This document shows, piece by piece, positions 54,079-62,882 of a DNA stretch of 64,000 nt. The notes below the pieces were generated by a model that was not told the origin of the DNA, made no database searches, and worked only from the letters and a program-made list of their open reading frames with translations. This DNA comes from Flavobacterium sp. HJ-32-4 (GTDB lineage Bacteria > Bacteroidota > Bacteroidia > Flavobacteriales > Flavobacteriaceae): positions 62,001-126,000 of the forward strand of contig NZ_CP092832.1 of NCBI RefSeq assembly GCF_022532105.1, in the 5' to 3' direction. The position numbers and the translations under genes were made by a program. Each line of letters begins with the position of its first letter. Position 1 is the stretch's first letter.

Positions 54079-55389
54079 ATGAAGTCACGGCTACTTATTA
54101 TATTATATGTACTGCTAACCGGCGTCGCTTCTGCACAAACGGTCGATCGCGCGAAACTCGATGCCTATTTTGATGCACTCGAGAAGAACGACCGATGGAT
54201 GGGCAGTGTAGCTATCCTTAAAGATGGCCAATTAGTCTATACACGCGCCATCGGGTATTCCGATGTCGAAAAGGAAACCAAGGCAACGCCCTCAACACGC
54301 TACCGCATCGGATCGATTTCGAAAACCTTCACCTCGGCACTGACTTTCAAGGCTATTGAAGAGAAAAAACTGAAACTGACCGACAAACTGTCCAAGTGGT
54401 TTCCTTCCATCACAAATGCCAGTCAAATTTCCATTGACGACCTTTTGTCACACCGATCCGGCATCCACAACTTCACGAACGATGACGATTTCACCCAATG
54501 GTGTACACAGGCCAAAACCGAAGCCGAAATGACCGAGATCATTCGCAAAGGAGGCAGTGATTTCGAACCCGGCAGTAAGTCAGAATACAGTAATTCCAAC
54601 TTTGTACTCCTTACCTACATTCTTGAAAAAATATACGGAACAAGCTATGTCCGTTTGTTAGCGGACCGGATCACAACGCCGCTCCGTTTAAACGGAATCG
54701 TGGCGGAAGGGCGAATCGACGGAAAAGTAGCCGCACATTCCTACGGCTACATCGGTAAATGGGAGAAAGCCCCCGAAACCGATCTTTCTGTGCCTTCGGG
54801 TGCAGGTGCCGTCGTCGCGGATGCCACACAACTAGCCGGTTTTTACGATGCACTTTTCGACGGGAAGGTCGTTTCGGAAGCCAGTCTTACACAAATGAAA
54901 ACGTTACAGGAAGGCTATGGAAAAGGGCTTTTCACGTTTCCTTTTAACGGACGGAAAGGCTTTGGGCATACGGGTGGAATTGACGCCTTTACTTCCATCG
55001 CTGCACATTTTGACGACGGCGATGTGACGATAGTGCGCCTCTCAAACGGCGCCAACATCGAAGAAAATGACATTTCGATTGTGTTACTTTCGGCAGCTTA
55101 TGGACTACCCTTTGACATTCCATCCTTCGAAAAACGTCCTGTTTCAGAGACCCCAAAAGGACATGCCGGTGTCTACGCAACACCCACACTCCCTATAAAA
55201 ATTACGATTTCGGAGCGAGCGGGCACTTTTTATGCCCAGGCAACCGGACAGTCAGAATTTCCGCTGGAAGCACAGGCCGATGGTAGTTTTACATTCGAAC
55301 CGGCACACATAAAGATCCTCTTTGACCTCGACAAACGGGAAATGACCCTGGTGCAGGGCGGGGCAACTTTATTGTTTACAAAAGAGTAG
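54079..55389 (+). CDS. Serine hydrolase, beta-lactamase/DD-peptidase family
   Basis: The 436-residue secreted protein has signal MKSRLLIILYVLLTGVASAQ. The class C beta-lactamase-type motifs are SISK (Ser-x-x-Lys, ~91), YSNSN (Tyr-Ser-Asn, ~170) and HTGG (~295). An extra C-terminal domain (~355-436) follows, as in many LACTB-like enzymes. Substrate unknown; such proteins cleave or transfer D-amino-acid peptides or esters. I use ATG 54079; the longer frame starts at a TTG close to a TACCTTCG promoter-like box. Confidence 0.92.
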   Translation: MKSRLLIILYVLLTGVASAQTVDRAKLDAYFDALEKNDRWMGSVAILKDGQLVYTRAIGYSDVEKETKATPSTRYRIGSISKTFTSALTFKAIEEKKLKLTDKLSKWFPSITNASQISIDDLLSHRSGIHNFTNDDDFTQWCTQAKTEAEMTEIIRKGGSDFEPGSKSEYSNSNFVLLTYILEKIYGTSYVRLLADRITTPLRLNGIVAEGRIDGKVAAHSYGYIGKWEKAPETDLSVPSGAGAVVADATQLAGFYDALFDGKVVSEASLTQMKTLQEGYGKGLFTFPFNGRKGFGHTGGIDAFTSIAAHFDDGDVTIVRLSNGANIEENDISIVLLSAAYGLPFDIPSFEKRPVSETPKGHAGVYATPTLPIKITISERAGTFYAQATGQSEFPLEAQADGSFTFEPAHIKILFDLDKREMTLVQGGATLLFTKE

Positions 55390-55431
55390 GGTATCACGCC
55401 TTCTCTTTTTTCAAAAATCTTTCGTTTCGAC

Positions 55432-55461
55432 TTGCAAAAGCGAAAGCAAGATGTAACTTTG
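55432..55461 (+). promoter_or_regulatory. tRNA-Val promoter (TTG-N19-TAACTTTG)
   Basis: TTG at 55432-55434, 19 bases, TAACTTTG at 55454-55461, then 11 bases to the tRNA 5' end. Full match to the Bacteroidota consensus. Confidence 0.8.
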
Positions 55462-55472
55462 CAGTCCCTATC

Positions 55473-55547
55473 GGGCGATTAGCTCAGCTGGTTCAGAGCA
55501 CTACCTCGACAAGGTAGGGGTCACTGGTTCGAACCCAGTATCGCCCA
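55473..55547 (+). tRNA. tRNA-Val (anticodon GAC)
   Basis: A full cloverleaf can be drawn: acceptor GGGCGAT/ATCGCCC, D stem GCTC/GAGC, anticodon stem CTACC/GGTAG with loop TCGACAA (anticodon GAC), T arm ACTGG-TTCGAAC-CCAGT and discriminator A. CCA is not encoded. Confidence 0.95.
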
Positions 55548-55550
55548 CAA

Positions 55551-55577
55551 AAAAAGCAGGCTTCACGCCTGCTTTTT
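55551..55577 (+). terminator. Terminator after tRNA-Val
   Basis: AAAAAGCAGGC/GCCTGCTTTTT with loop TTCAC sits 3 bases after the tRNA. It could also serve the convergent BI-1 gene. Confidence 0.9.
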
Positions 55578-55597
55578 GTATTGTATGCCCTAGCTAG

Positions 55598-56290
55598 TTA
55601 GTTTCTCCTACTCAGGAAGATCCGCAACACATAATAGAAAAGAAGCATCACGGAAGAGAAGAGTTGCAACGCAGCGCCCACGAACATATCGGTGGTGTAG
55701 TAATCCTTAATACGGCTGGTTTGGTATAGGATAGCCGCTGAAGCCAACACACACATCCCTACGGAAAACCACAAGCCGAGGTTAAATCCGAACAGCGCGC
55801 CTCCAATAACGCATCCCAACGCAATGAATCCACCGATAATGATACCGGTGCGCAGAAAGGAAAAATCAGCATTAGTGGTAAACACCACCGCGGTCAATCC
55901 ACTAAACATCAGCAACGTAACTGTAGCGGCCTGTGCTATTACCTGCGGACCGGCATAGTACATCGCGATGTAGATAAGCGGCAGGAAAATGAATGCCTCT
56001 ATCACCACATACAGGGCTAGTCCGAGATACTGGGTCTGGCGAGAGGCAGCAACCGACATACGTTCCGACACGAAACTTCCGAGCCAAAAGAGGCCGATGA
56101 ACCCGAGCCAGGCGCCGCGACCCAAACTAAAGAGGCTTGCCATTGCCTCGTCTGAGACGACGGTTAGTAAAAGTGATTCCACGAGGATAAACGCCAATAC
56201 GGCACCCGCCACATGCAGGTAGGTTTTCTTGAAAAAAGCGGCGCGTTCTAAGTCCGTCGCTTCTGCGACAAATAACTTATGGTCTTCCAT
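55598..56290 (-). CDS. Bax inhibitor-1/YccA family membrane protein
   Basis: The 230-residue protein has seven hydrophobic helices and starts MEDHKLFVAEATDLERAAFFKKTYLH, the usual BI-1 N-terminus. The C-terminal helix is preceded by DYYTTDMFVGAALQLF. The family includes calcium leak channels and YccA, which binds FtsH. I use ATG 56290, 33 codons into the longest frame, because the upstream part is basic and non-homologous. A TATATTTC box lies 18 bases upstream. Confidence 0.92.
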   Translation of the reverse strand: MEDHKLFVAEATDLERAAFFKKTYLHVAGAVLAFILVESLLLTVVSDEAMASLFSLGRGAWLGFIGLFWLGSFVSERMSVAASRQTQYLGLALYVVIEAFIFLPLIYIAMYYAGPQVIAQAATVTLLMFSGLTAVVFTTNADFSFLRTGIIIGGFIALGCVIGGALFGFNLGLWFSVGMCVLASAAILYQTSRIKDYYTTDMFVGAALQLFSSVMLLFYYVLRIFLSRRN

Positions 56291-56307
56291 GTTTTTGTTT
56301 TTTGTGG

Positions 56308-56315
56308 GAAATATA
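56308..56315 (-). promoter_or_regulatory. -7-like box for the BI-1 family gene (TATATTTC)
   Basis: On the minus strand TATATTTC is one base from consensus and 18 bases before the ATG. Confidence 0.4.
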
Positions 56316-56342
56316 CTGAATTGAACCGTAATCGCATAAAAA

Positions 56343-56367
56343 AAACGTCCGCGGTGCGGACGTTTTG
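56343..56367. terminator. Terminator after the NUMOD4/HNH gene
   Basis: AAAACGTCCGC/GCGGACGTTTT, an 11-bp stem with loop GGT, lies just past the stop at 56386 of the minus-strand gene. Confidence 0.85.
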
Positions 56368-56385
56368 GTAAGGATAATAAAAGAA

Positions 56386-56964
56386 TCACACCTTGATGTG
56401 ACCCCAGTTCTCGCCGCGTTTGATGCGATACAACTGCATCTCACTGATGTTGAATTGTTTTGCCAACATCTTCAAACGCGTTTTCCGATTGGGGTTTGCC
56501 AGCTCTTTTTTCAACCGGATCACCTGTGTGGTTGTAAGCTTCGCTCCATCAGACGCAATGTTGTGCGCGATGGTACGCTGCCGTGCTGAAATGACGTGAG
56601 GACTTTTTTTCGCGTGCTCAATCATCTCGTCCTTCGTGGCCCATTTGAGATTAGACGCACGATCGTTGTCTCGTTGGTAATCAAGGTGCAGCACATACGT
56701 CTGATCCGGATGATCTTTCGGAATGAAATACTCCGCCACCAACTTCGCAACAAAAAAACTTTTAGATCGCCAGGTGTCATTGTACTTGAACTTGTAGCGT
56801 AAGGTTACATAGCCTTCCGACCTTCCGCCTTTGATGACCTGACCATTTTCCATTTTATCAGTATAACTGATAATACGCCCGTAGTTAGAAACGGCGTAGC
56901 GTTTCTGCAACGGCGCGTCAAGAGGCACTTCAACGAAGCGCTCTGAAGCATACAGTCGCAACAT
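56386..56964 (-). CDS. NUMOD4/HNH-type protein with C-terminal HTH
   Basis: The 192-residue protein starts MLRLYASERFVEVPLDAPLQKRYAVSNYGRI (NUMOD4-like, W..I.GY..Y.VS..G pattern). HNH-like VLHLDYQRDNDRASNLKWAT follows (~90-110), where the first His is kept but the usual second motif is altered, and then a C-terminal helix-turn-helix with LTTTQVIRLKKEL and MLAKQFNISEMQLYRIKRG. Such proteins are often homing-endonuclease-like, but as a solitary gene with its own promoter and terminator it may have a regulatory role. Function uncertain. Confidence 0.8.
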   Translation of the reverse strand: MLRLYASERFVEVPLDAPLQKRYAVSNYGRIISYTDKMENGQVIKGGRSEGYVTLRYKFKYNDTWRSKSFFVAKLVAEYFIPKDHPDQTYVLHLDYQRDNDRASNLKWATKDEMIEHAKKSPHVISARQRTIAHNIASDGAKLTTTQVIRLKKELANPNRKTRLKMLAKQFNISEMQLYRIKRGENWGHIKV

Positions 56965-56990
56965 GTACTTATTATTTAAAGGGGTTCACG

Positions 56991-56998
56991 CAAATATA
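56991..56998 (-). promoter_or_regulatory. -7 box of the NUMOD4/HNH gene (TATATTTG)
   Basis: On the minus strand TATATTTG lies 26 bases before the ATG at 56964. Confidence 0.55.
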
Positions 56999-57098
56999 TA
57001 GAAAAAAAACAAATTATCGCTCTTTATGCGCTATTTAATGTGGTATGAGTGAAAAATTAGGAATTTCAATCGTTTTTTCTAAAATTTTCTTAAAACGC

Positions 57099-57128
57099 TT
57101 GCGCTGCGCGAAAAACCGTCTATCTTTG
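57099..57128 (+). promoter_or_regulatory. tRNA-fMet promoter (TTG-N19-TATCTTTG)
   Basis: TTG 57099-57101, 19 bases, TATCTTTG 57121-57128, then 9 bases to the tRNA. It matches the tRNA-Val promoter in layout. Confidence 0.8.
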
Positions 57129-57137
57129 CATCTATAT

Positions 57138-57210
57138 CGCGGGATAGAGCAGTAGGCAGCTCGTCGGGCTCATAACCCGAAGGTCACAGGTTCGAGTCCT
57201 GTTCCCGCTA
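57138..57210 (+). tRNA. Initiator tRNA-Met (anticodon CAT)
   Basis: The cloverleaf fits: acceptor CGCGGGA/TCCCGCT with a C1-U72 mismatch, anticodon stem TCGGG/CCCGA with the three G-C pairs typical of initiators, loop CTCATAA, T arm ACAGG-TTCGAGT-CCTGT and discriminator A. The mismatch at 1-72 and the GGG/CCC stem distinguish it from elongator tRNA-Met. Confidence 0.95.
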
Positions 57211-57214
57211 CTAC

Positions 57215-57252
57215 AAAACCGGAATCACTTACACCAGTGGTTCCGGTTTTTT
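57215..57252 (+). terminator. Terminator after tRNA-fMet
   Basis: AAAACCGGAAtCACT pairs with AGTGgTTCCGGTTTT (one mismatch), loop TACACC, ending in T6. Confidence 0.9.
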
Positions 57253-57334
57253 GCTTACAGAAACCCTGCAACCGGATCCAGTGTTGACAGACTTCCTAAA
57301 AAAAGTGTAGCTTGCAACACCTAACCCCCGCAAC

Positions 57335-57973
57335 ATGAATATTCGCGCAAAACTTAGGCAATTGTTTTTTCCGGAACGACCACTCCATGAACGCATCGAC
57401 ACCTTTTGGGTACAAAAGGTAGCCAAACACAGCGTTCAGGATCGGTTCCTTTTTTTTGAAAACGCCTGCAGGAATAAAAAGGTCATCCATTTTGGCTGTA
57501 ACGACTACCCGATCTTTAACCCTTCGTATAACCTTCATATTCACCTTTCGAAACATACGGAGGTGCTTCACGGCTTCGATATCGATCTGGAAGGCATAGA
57601 GGAATTACGGAAATATGTTGACCAGGAGTACTTTTCCCAATTTTCGGAATTGGAGGGAAGGACGTACGATATTTGCCTGGTGCCGGAAACCATCGAACAC
57701 GTAGATAACGTTCGCTCTTTCCTGGAAGGCATCGCCTCTGTGGATGCAACTACCTTTTACATTACCGCCCCCAATTGCTTTGCCCAAAAGCACATGAAAC
57801 GCAATCACGAAACGACCGATCAGTTCATCGAAATCGTACACCCAGACCACAACTACTGGTTCAGCCCGTACACGCTCAAAAATGTGATCCAAAAGTATAC
57901 GAATCTTGAGGTGACAGAAGTAATACTGCTCGAAAATGACACCATGGTCTGCTGCAAAGCAATCAAGAAATAA
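57335..57973 (+). CDS. SAM-dependent methyltransferase-like protein
   Basis: The 212-residue protein has VIHFGCNDYPIF near 50-61 (motif I degenerate, xGCND) and GFDIDLEGIEELRKY near 79-93 (motif II). Methyltransferase-like LVPETIEHVDNV follows near 115. The SAM loop is GCN rather than GxGxG, so it may bind SAM weakly or act differently. The substrate is unknown. It is followed 28 bases later by era. Confidence 0.75.
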   Translation: MNIRAKLRQLFFPERPLHERIDTFWVQKVAKHSVQDRFLFFENACRNKKVIHFGCNDYPIFNPSYNLHIHLSKHTEVLHGFDIDLEGIEELRKYVDQEYFSQFSELEGRTYDICLVPETIEHVDNVRSFLEGIASVDATTFYITAPNCFAQKHMKRNHETTDQFIEIVHPDHNYWFSPYTLKNVIQKYTNLEVTEVILLENDTMVCCKAIKK

Positions 57974-58000
57974 ACTTATTACACACTTACTCTCTCTTCC

Positions 58001-58882
58001 ATGCACAAAGCCGGATTCGTCAATATCATAGGAAACCCGAACGTCGGGAAATCGACACTCATGAATGCACTGGTAGGGGAACGTCTTTCCATCATCACGT
58101 CGAAAGCACAGACCACCCGGCACCGCATCCTCGGCATCGTCAATGGTGACGACTTCCAAGTAGTGTTTTCAGACACGCCCGGCATCATCAAACCGGCCTA
58201 TGAGATGCAGGAATCGATGATGAAGTTTGTCAAATCAGCCTTCGAAGACGCCGACGTATTACTATATATGGTCGAAACGGGCGAAAAAGCCCTGAAAGAC
58301 GAGGATTTCTTCCGCAAAATCGTCAATGCCAAGATTCCAGTATTGCTGCTGCTTAATAAAATCGACAAAACCAACCAGGAAGACCTTGAAGCGCAGGTCG
58401 CGCATTGGAAAGAACTCGTGCCGAACGCCGAAATCATCCCCTTGTCAGCGCTCGAGAACTTCAACGTCCAGGAGGTATTCACACGAATTCTGGAACTGTT
58501 ACCCGAATCGCCTCCGTACTACCCAAAAGACGCCCTGACCGACAAGCCAGAGCGGTTTTTTGTCAATGAAACCATCCGCGAAAAAATCCTATTGTACTAC
58601 GATAAGGAAATCCCGTATGCGGTGGAAGTGGAAACGGAGGAATTCCAGGAAGATGAAAACATCATCCGGATCCGCGCGGTCATCATGGTCGAACGAGACA
58701 CCCAGAAGGGCATTATCATTGGCCATAAAGGTGCCGCTATCAAAAAAGTCGGAGTGGCCGCACGCGCCGACCTGGAAAAGTTTTTCGGGAAGCAAATCCA
58801 CATCGAGTTTTTTGTAAAAGTCAACAAAGACTGGCGTTCCGATAAGCGGCAACTGCGCCGTTTTGGCTACGATCTGGGATAG
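58001..58882 (+). CDS. era: GTPase Era
   Basis: Era is an essential GTPase that binds 16S rRNA in 30S assembly. The 293 residues have G1 GNPNVGKST (~11-19), DTPG (~53), NKID and the C-terminal KH domain with VIMVERDTQKGIIIGHKGAAIKKVG. Complete, with a normal length (E. coli 301). Start ATG 58001. Confidence 0.98.
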   Translation: MHKAGFVNIIGNPNVGKSTLMNALVGERLSIITSKAQTTRHRILGIVNGDDFQVVFSDTPGIIKPAYEMQESMMKFVKSAFEDADVLLYMVETGEKALKDEDFFRKIVNAKIPVLLLLNKIDKTNQEDLEAQVAHWKELVPNAEIIPLSALENFNVQEVFTRILELLPESPPYYPKDALTDKPERFFVNETIREKILLYYDKEIPYAVEVETEEFQEDENIIRIRAVIMVERDTQKGIIIGHKGAAIKKVGVAARADLEKFFGKQIHIEFFVKVNKDWRSDKRQLRRFGYDLG

Positions 58883-58923
58883 AAAACGGCCCTTTTTCAA
58901 TAGCGTGGTTTCCTACTTCTCAC

Positions 58924-58931
58924 TACCTTTA
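58924..58931 (+). promoter_or_regulatory. -7-like box before kynU (TACCTTTA)
   Basis: TACCTTTA is one base from TAnnTTTG and 20 bases before the kynU ATG; no TTG -33 box at the expected distance. Confidence 0.35.
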
Positions 58932-58950
58932 CGCTTCCAAAAGCAGCCAC

Positions 58951-60216
58951 ATGTTTGAAAATACGCTCGATTACGCGCGCACACTCGATGCGCAGGACGA
59001 CCTCGCTCCGTACCGAAACGAATTCCTTTTTCCGCAACACCATGGCCAGGATGTCATTTACTTTGTAGGAAACTCATTAGGACTTCAGCCCAAACGCACC
59101 CAAGCCTACGTCGACGAAATCATGCACGATTGGGCGTCGATGGCCGTAGAAGGGCACTTCTATGCAGAAAAACCCTGGTGGGACTACCACGAAAGACTCG
59201 CGCGTCCCCTTGCAAAAATAGTCGGCGCCAAACCGTCGGAAATAACGGTCATGAATACGCTGACGGTCAACCTCCACTTACTGATGGTATCCTTTTACCG
59301 TCCTACCCCCGACCGGTATAAGATTATCTGTGAGGAAAAAGCATTTCCTTCCGACCAATATATGCTACAAAGCCAGGTGAAATTCCATGGTTTTGACCCG
59401 TCAGATGCCATCGTTGAAATCAAACGCCGCCCCGGCGAACAAAATATCCGCCTCGAAGATGTGTTGGAGACCATCCGTACAATCGGTGAGCGGACGGCAT
59501 TGGTGCTGATCGGGGGCGTGAACTATTATACCGGACAGGTGTTTGACATGGAAACCATTACACGCGCGGGACACGAAAAGGGTGCCTACGTCGGATGGGA
59601 TCTCGCCCACGCCGCCGGAAACGTCGAACTCGCCCTGCACGAATGGGATGTGGACTTCGCCGCCTGGTGTTCCTATAAGTATATGAACTCCGGTCCCGGC
59701 AACGCTTCAGGCTGCTTCATCCACGAAAAACACCACCACGACACCTCACTTCACCGCTTCGCCGGATGGTATGGGCATAACAAAGAACGACGGTTCAAGA
59801 TGGAACCGGTGTTCGATCCTGTCAATGGCGCCGATGGCTGGCAAGTCAGCAACCTTCCGGTGTTGTCGCTGGCACCTTATCTGGCGTCACTCGAAATGTT
59901 CGAAGAAGTCGGAATGGAACGCCTCATCGCCAAACGGGATCGCATTACTTCCTACCTCGAATTCATCCTTACCGAAATCGGACGCGAAACAAACGGCAAT
60001 TTCGAAGTAATAACACCCGCCGAACGCGGCTGCCAGTTGTCTGTCTTCCTTCATGGCGAAGGACGCAGCCTGTTTGAGTACCTGATGGCCAATGGCGTCA
60101 TCACCGACTGGCGCGAACCAAATGTCATCCGCCTTGCGCCTGTTCCTTTTTACACCCGATTCGAAGATATGTACCGGTTCGGACAGATCTTGAAAAGCGG
60201 AATTACGGCGCGTTAG
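58951..60216 (+). CDS. kynU: Kynureninase
   Basis: This PLP enzyme cleaves kynurenine or 3-hydroxykynurenine to anthranilate or 3-hydroxyanthranilate in tryptophan breakdown and NAD formation. The 421 residues include NSLGLQPKRT, GWDLAHAAGN (~210-220) and the PLP-binding lysine in CSYKYMNSGPGN. Complete and of normal length. It is on the same strand as kmo, 2.7 kb away, with penicillin acylase between. Confidence 0.96.
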   Translation: MFENTLDYARTLDAQDDLAPYRNEFLFPQHHGQDVIYFVGNSLGLQPKRTQAYVDEIMHDWASMAVEGHFYAEKPWWDYHERLARPLAKIVGAKPSEITVMNTLTVNLHLLMVSFYRPTPDRYKIICEEKAFPSDQYMLQSQVKFHGFDPSDAIVEIKRRPGEQNIRLEDVLETIRTIGERTALVLIGGVNYYTGQVFDMETITRAGHEKGAYVGWDLAHAAGNVELALHEWDVDFAAWCSYKYMNSGPGNASGCFIHEKHHHDTSLHRFAGWYGHNKERRFKMEPVFDPVNGADGWQVSNLPVLSLAPYLASLEMFEEVGMERLIAKRDRITSYLEFILTEIGRETNGNFEVITPAERGCQLSVFLHGEGRSLFEYLMANGVITDWREPNVIRLAPVPFYTRFEDMYRFGQILKSGITAR

Positions 60217-60252
60217 AAACTTTCGTACCTTGTCCGGGTAACCTAACCGGAT

Positions 60253-62625
60253 ATGAAACGTCGAACGAAAATACTAGGGGCACTGTTGGCCGTCCTGGTC
60301 AGCATTGCCCTCTTTATTTATGTATACTGCCAGTCACTGGCGCCTGATTATGAAGGAGATGCCTCAATAAAGGGGTTGTCGCATACCACCGACGTCTACT
60401 TCGATGACTACGGCATCCCCCACATTTTTGCCGAAAACGAAACCGATGCACAACGCGTGCTGGGCTACGTGCACGCCCAGGACCGCCTGTGGCAGATGGA
60501 AATCCTACGCCGGATTGCGCCGGGCCGACTGTCGGAACTATTCGGTAGCAAGTTGCTGAAAACCGACCGCTTTTTTGCCGCGACCGGTATTGCGGAATAC
60601 TCCAAAAAGTCAGTAGCGGAACTCGACCCCAACTCCGAATCCTACCGTTTGGCGATGGCCTATGTAGACGGCATCAACCAATATATGGAACAGGGCGACA
60701 CACCCATTGAGTTCACGCTTCTGGGTATCGAAAAGAAACCGTTCACGCTGGAAGACGTTTACAACGTTTTTGGATTTATGTCGTTCAGTTTCGCGATGGC
60801 GCAAAAAACAGACCCACTTCTGACCGACATCCGCAACCGCTATGGCATGTCGTACTTAGACGATTTTGGCCTCGACGGAAGCAGCCACATCACCCGGCTT
60901 AAAACATCGAAGGGAAAAGCCCTTGAATTCGCCGCCATCTCCCGTTCGGTATCCTCGCTGCTTGAGACCTCACCCGCCCCGGCCTTTATCGGCAGCAACT
61001 CATGGGTAATAGGCGGCTCGAAAACCGCATCGGGGAAGGTCATCTTTGAAAATGACCCGCATATTGGTTTCTCCCAACCGGCCACCTGGTACGAAGCCCA
61101 TATTCACACGCCCGGTCATGAGATGTACGGATTTTACCTCGCCGGAACCCCTTTCCCCCTTCTCGGTCATAACCATTCCTATGCGTATGGTTTGACGATG
61201 TTTGAAAACGACGACCTCGATCTCTTCCACGAAAAGGAAAACGCCAACGGGCAATACCTGACGCCGGAAGGGTACAAAAACTACACGACACGCATCGAAA
61301 CAATCAAGGTAAAAGACAGCGCCGACGTAACACTAAAAGTGAAGATATCCAGGCATGGACCTTTGGTAAACGGCGTGCTCGACGGCGTGAAAAAAGAAAC
61401 GCCTGTGGCCCTATCGTGGGTGTATACCCAACACCCGAATAAGTTATTGGAAGCGACCTACCGGATTTCACATGCCCGCAACCAAAACGATTTCGCGACC
61501 GGCGTTTCGCTCATTCACGCACCCGGACTCAACGTGATGTATGGCGATGCCCGTGGAAACATTGCCTGGATCGCCGCCGGAAAGCTCTACAAACAGAAAC
61601 CGTCCGTGAACCCGAACTTTATCCTGAAAGGGGAAGGCGATGACGATTGGAAGGAATACCTCGATTTTGCCAAAAATCCGGGCGCCGTTAATCCGGAAAG
61701 CGGTTTCGTCTATTCCGCCAACAACCAACACGAGGCCGTCGACGGTTACCTGTATCCGGGTTATTACCTGCCCCACGACCGGGCCTCCCGAATCGAATCC
61801 CTTCTCAATGCCAAAAACAACTGGACGGCAGCCGATGTCGAACGCATGACCCTTGACCATACATCCGTATCCGCTCTACCCAACCTTCGACAAATGCTGG
61901 CCTCGTTGTCGGGTATCCGCGAGGAGCGTGACAAAGAAGCCATCACGCTGCTACGGCATTGGAAAGGCACCAATGCTACTGCTGAGGCCGCGCCAGTGCT
62001 GTATAACAAATGGCTGTTCTTCTATCTGAAGAACACTCTGGAAGACGAACTTGGAAAGGAAAATTTCGATCTGTTGATCGGCACGCATGTGGTCAAGCAA
62101 ATGATCGAACGACAGTTAGCCAACCCGGCATCACCCTGGTGGGATGATATCAGGACGAAAAAGCGGGAAAACCGCAGTGAGATCCTGACGCGTTCCTTCC
62201 ATGATGCGATGGCCAGCCTCACCACCCAACTGGGCCCTGAACTAGACGGATGGAAATGGGGTGACGTCCACCAACTCGAACACCCGCACCCCTTAGGCGC
62301 CGTCGCCCTCTTTCGACCTTTCTTCAATGTGGGACCTACGCCTGTCTCAGGATCGAATGAAGTGATCAACAACCAACTGTTCCTGTATTCCGACGACGCA
62401 AAACACACCATAAAAGCCGGCCCCTCGACCCGTCGGATTATCGACTTTTCGAACATCGAAAACAGCCGTGCGGTGCTACCTACCGGGGAATCCGGTGTGT
62501 TTACAAGTCCGCATTATGACGATCAGGCAGCGTTATATGTAGAAGGGAAATTCAGGCCGATGCTATTGAATGAAGCGAAAATCAGGTCACTTCGGCAAAA
62601 GATGCAGTTTTCGCCGAAACGATAA
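60253..62625 (+). CDS. Penicillin acylase family protein (Ntn hydrolase)
   Basis: The 790-residue protein has an N-terminal membrane/signal helix (MKRRTKILGALLAVLVSIALF), an alpha-chain region with YGIPHIFAENETDAQRVLGY, then the beta-chain start GSNSWVIGGS (catalytic N-terminal Ser ~255-260) and NDPHIGF. It should self-cleave and hydrolyse an amide, possibly an acyl-homoserine lactone or beta-lactam side chain. No related operon neighbour helps choose a substrate. Confidence 0.93.
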   Translation: MKRRTKILGALLAVLVSIALFIYVYCQSLAPDYEGDASIKGLSHTTDVYFDDYGIPHIFAENETDAQRVLGYVHAQDRLWQMEILRRIAPGRLSELFGSKLLKTDRFFAATGIAEYSKKSVAELDPNSESYRLAMAYVDGINQYMEQGDTPIEFTLLGIEKKPFTLEDVYNVFGFMSFSFAMAQKTDPLLTDIRNRYGMSYLDDFGLDGSSHITRLKTSKGKALEFAAISRSVSSLLETSPAPAFIGSNSWVIGGSKTASGKVIFENDPHIGFSQPATWYEAHIHTPGHEMYGFYLAGTPFPLLGHNHSYAYGLTMFENDDLDLFHEKENANGQYLTPEGYKNYTTRIETIKVKDSADVTLKVKISRHGPLVNGVLDGVKKETPVALSWVYTQHPNKLLEATYRISHARNQNDFATGVSLIHAPGLNVMYGDARGNIAWIAAGKLYKQKPSVNPNFILKGEGDDDWKEYLDFAKNPGAVNPESGFVYSANNQHEAVDGYLYPGYYLPHDRASRIESLLNAKNNWTAADVERMTLDHTSVSALPNLRQMLASLSGIREERDKEAITLLRHWKGTNATAEAAPVLYNKWLFFYLKNTLEDELGKENFDLLIGTHVVKQMIERQLANPASPWWDDIRTKKRENRSEILTRSFHDAMASLTTQLGPELDGWKWGDVHQLEHPHPLGAVALFRPFFNVGPTPVSGSNEVINNQLFLYSDDAKHTIKAGPSTRRIIDFSNIENSRAVLPTGESGVFTSPHYDDQAALYVEGKFRPMLLNEAKIRSLRQKMQFSPKR

Positions 62626-62628
62626 GGG

Positions 62629-62787
62629 TCAGGATCCGGAAGCAGTCTCTTTTTTTCCTGACCGGCACCGATCCGAACAATACCGCACCTGCTCCCAGTC
62701 GCGTTCCCATTTTTTCCGCCATGTGAACGGCCGGCCACAGGTGACACATATCTTGGTTGGCAAATCCTGTTTACGTACGCCCCGCAT
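62629..62787 (-). CDS. DUF2256 small zinc-finger-like protein
   Basis: The 52-residue product starts [14 protein letters not shown] and has two Cys pairs: [16 protein letters not shown] (14 and 17) and RYCSDRC (38 and 41 by my count). This matches the DUF2256 domain (KxCxxCxRPFxWRKKWERxWxxVxYCSDxC). It is likely a zinc ribbon; function not known, although such genes often lie near photolyase or cryptochrome genes elsewhere. A TATATTTG box ends 4 bases before the ATG. Confidence 0.88.
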   Translation of the reverse strand: MRGVRKQDLPTKICVTCGRPFTWRKKWERDWEQVRYCSDRCRSGKKETASGS

Positions 62788-62791
62788 ACTG

Positions 62792-62799
62792 CAAATATA
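62792..62799 (-). promoter_or_regulatory. -7 box 4 bases from the DUF2256 ATG (TATATTTG)
   Basis: On the minus strand TATATTTG-CAGT-ATG, the same spacing as at recR and the YkgJ-family gene. Confidence 0.5.
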
Positions 62800-62854
62800 G
62801 CCTCACACCCTTAATATATCGGCTCCATTCAGGAATGTTTAGGCGATTAATGAT

Positions 62855-62862
62855 TACTTTTA
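62855..62862 (+). promoter_or_regulatory. -7-like box before kmo (TACTTTTA)
   Basis: TACTTTTA lies 20 bases before the kmo ATG at 62883 and is one base from consensus. Confidence 0.4.
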
Positions 62863-62882
62863 CACACTTTTCGAACGGAGTG

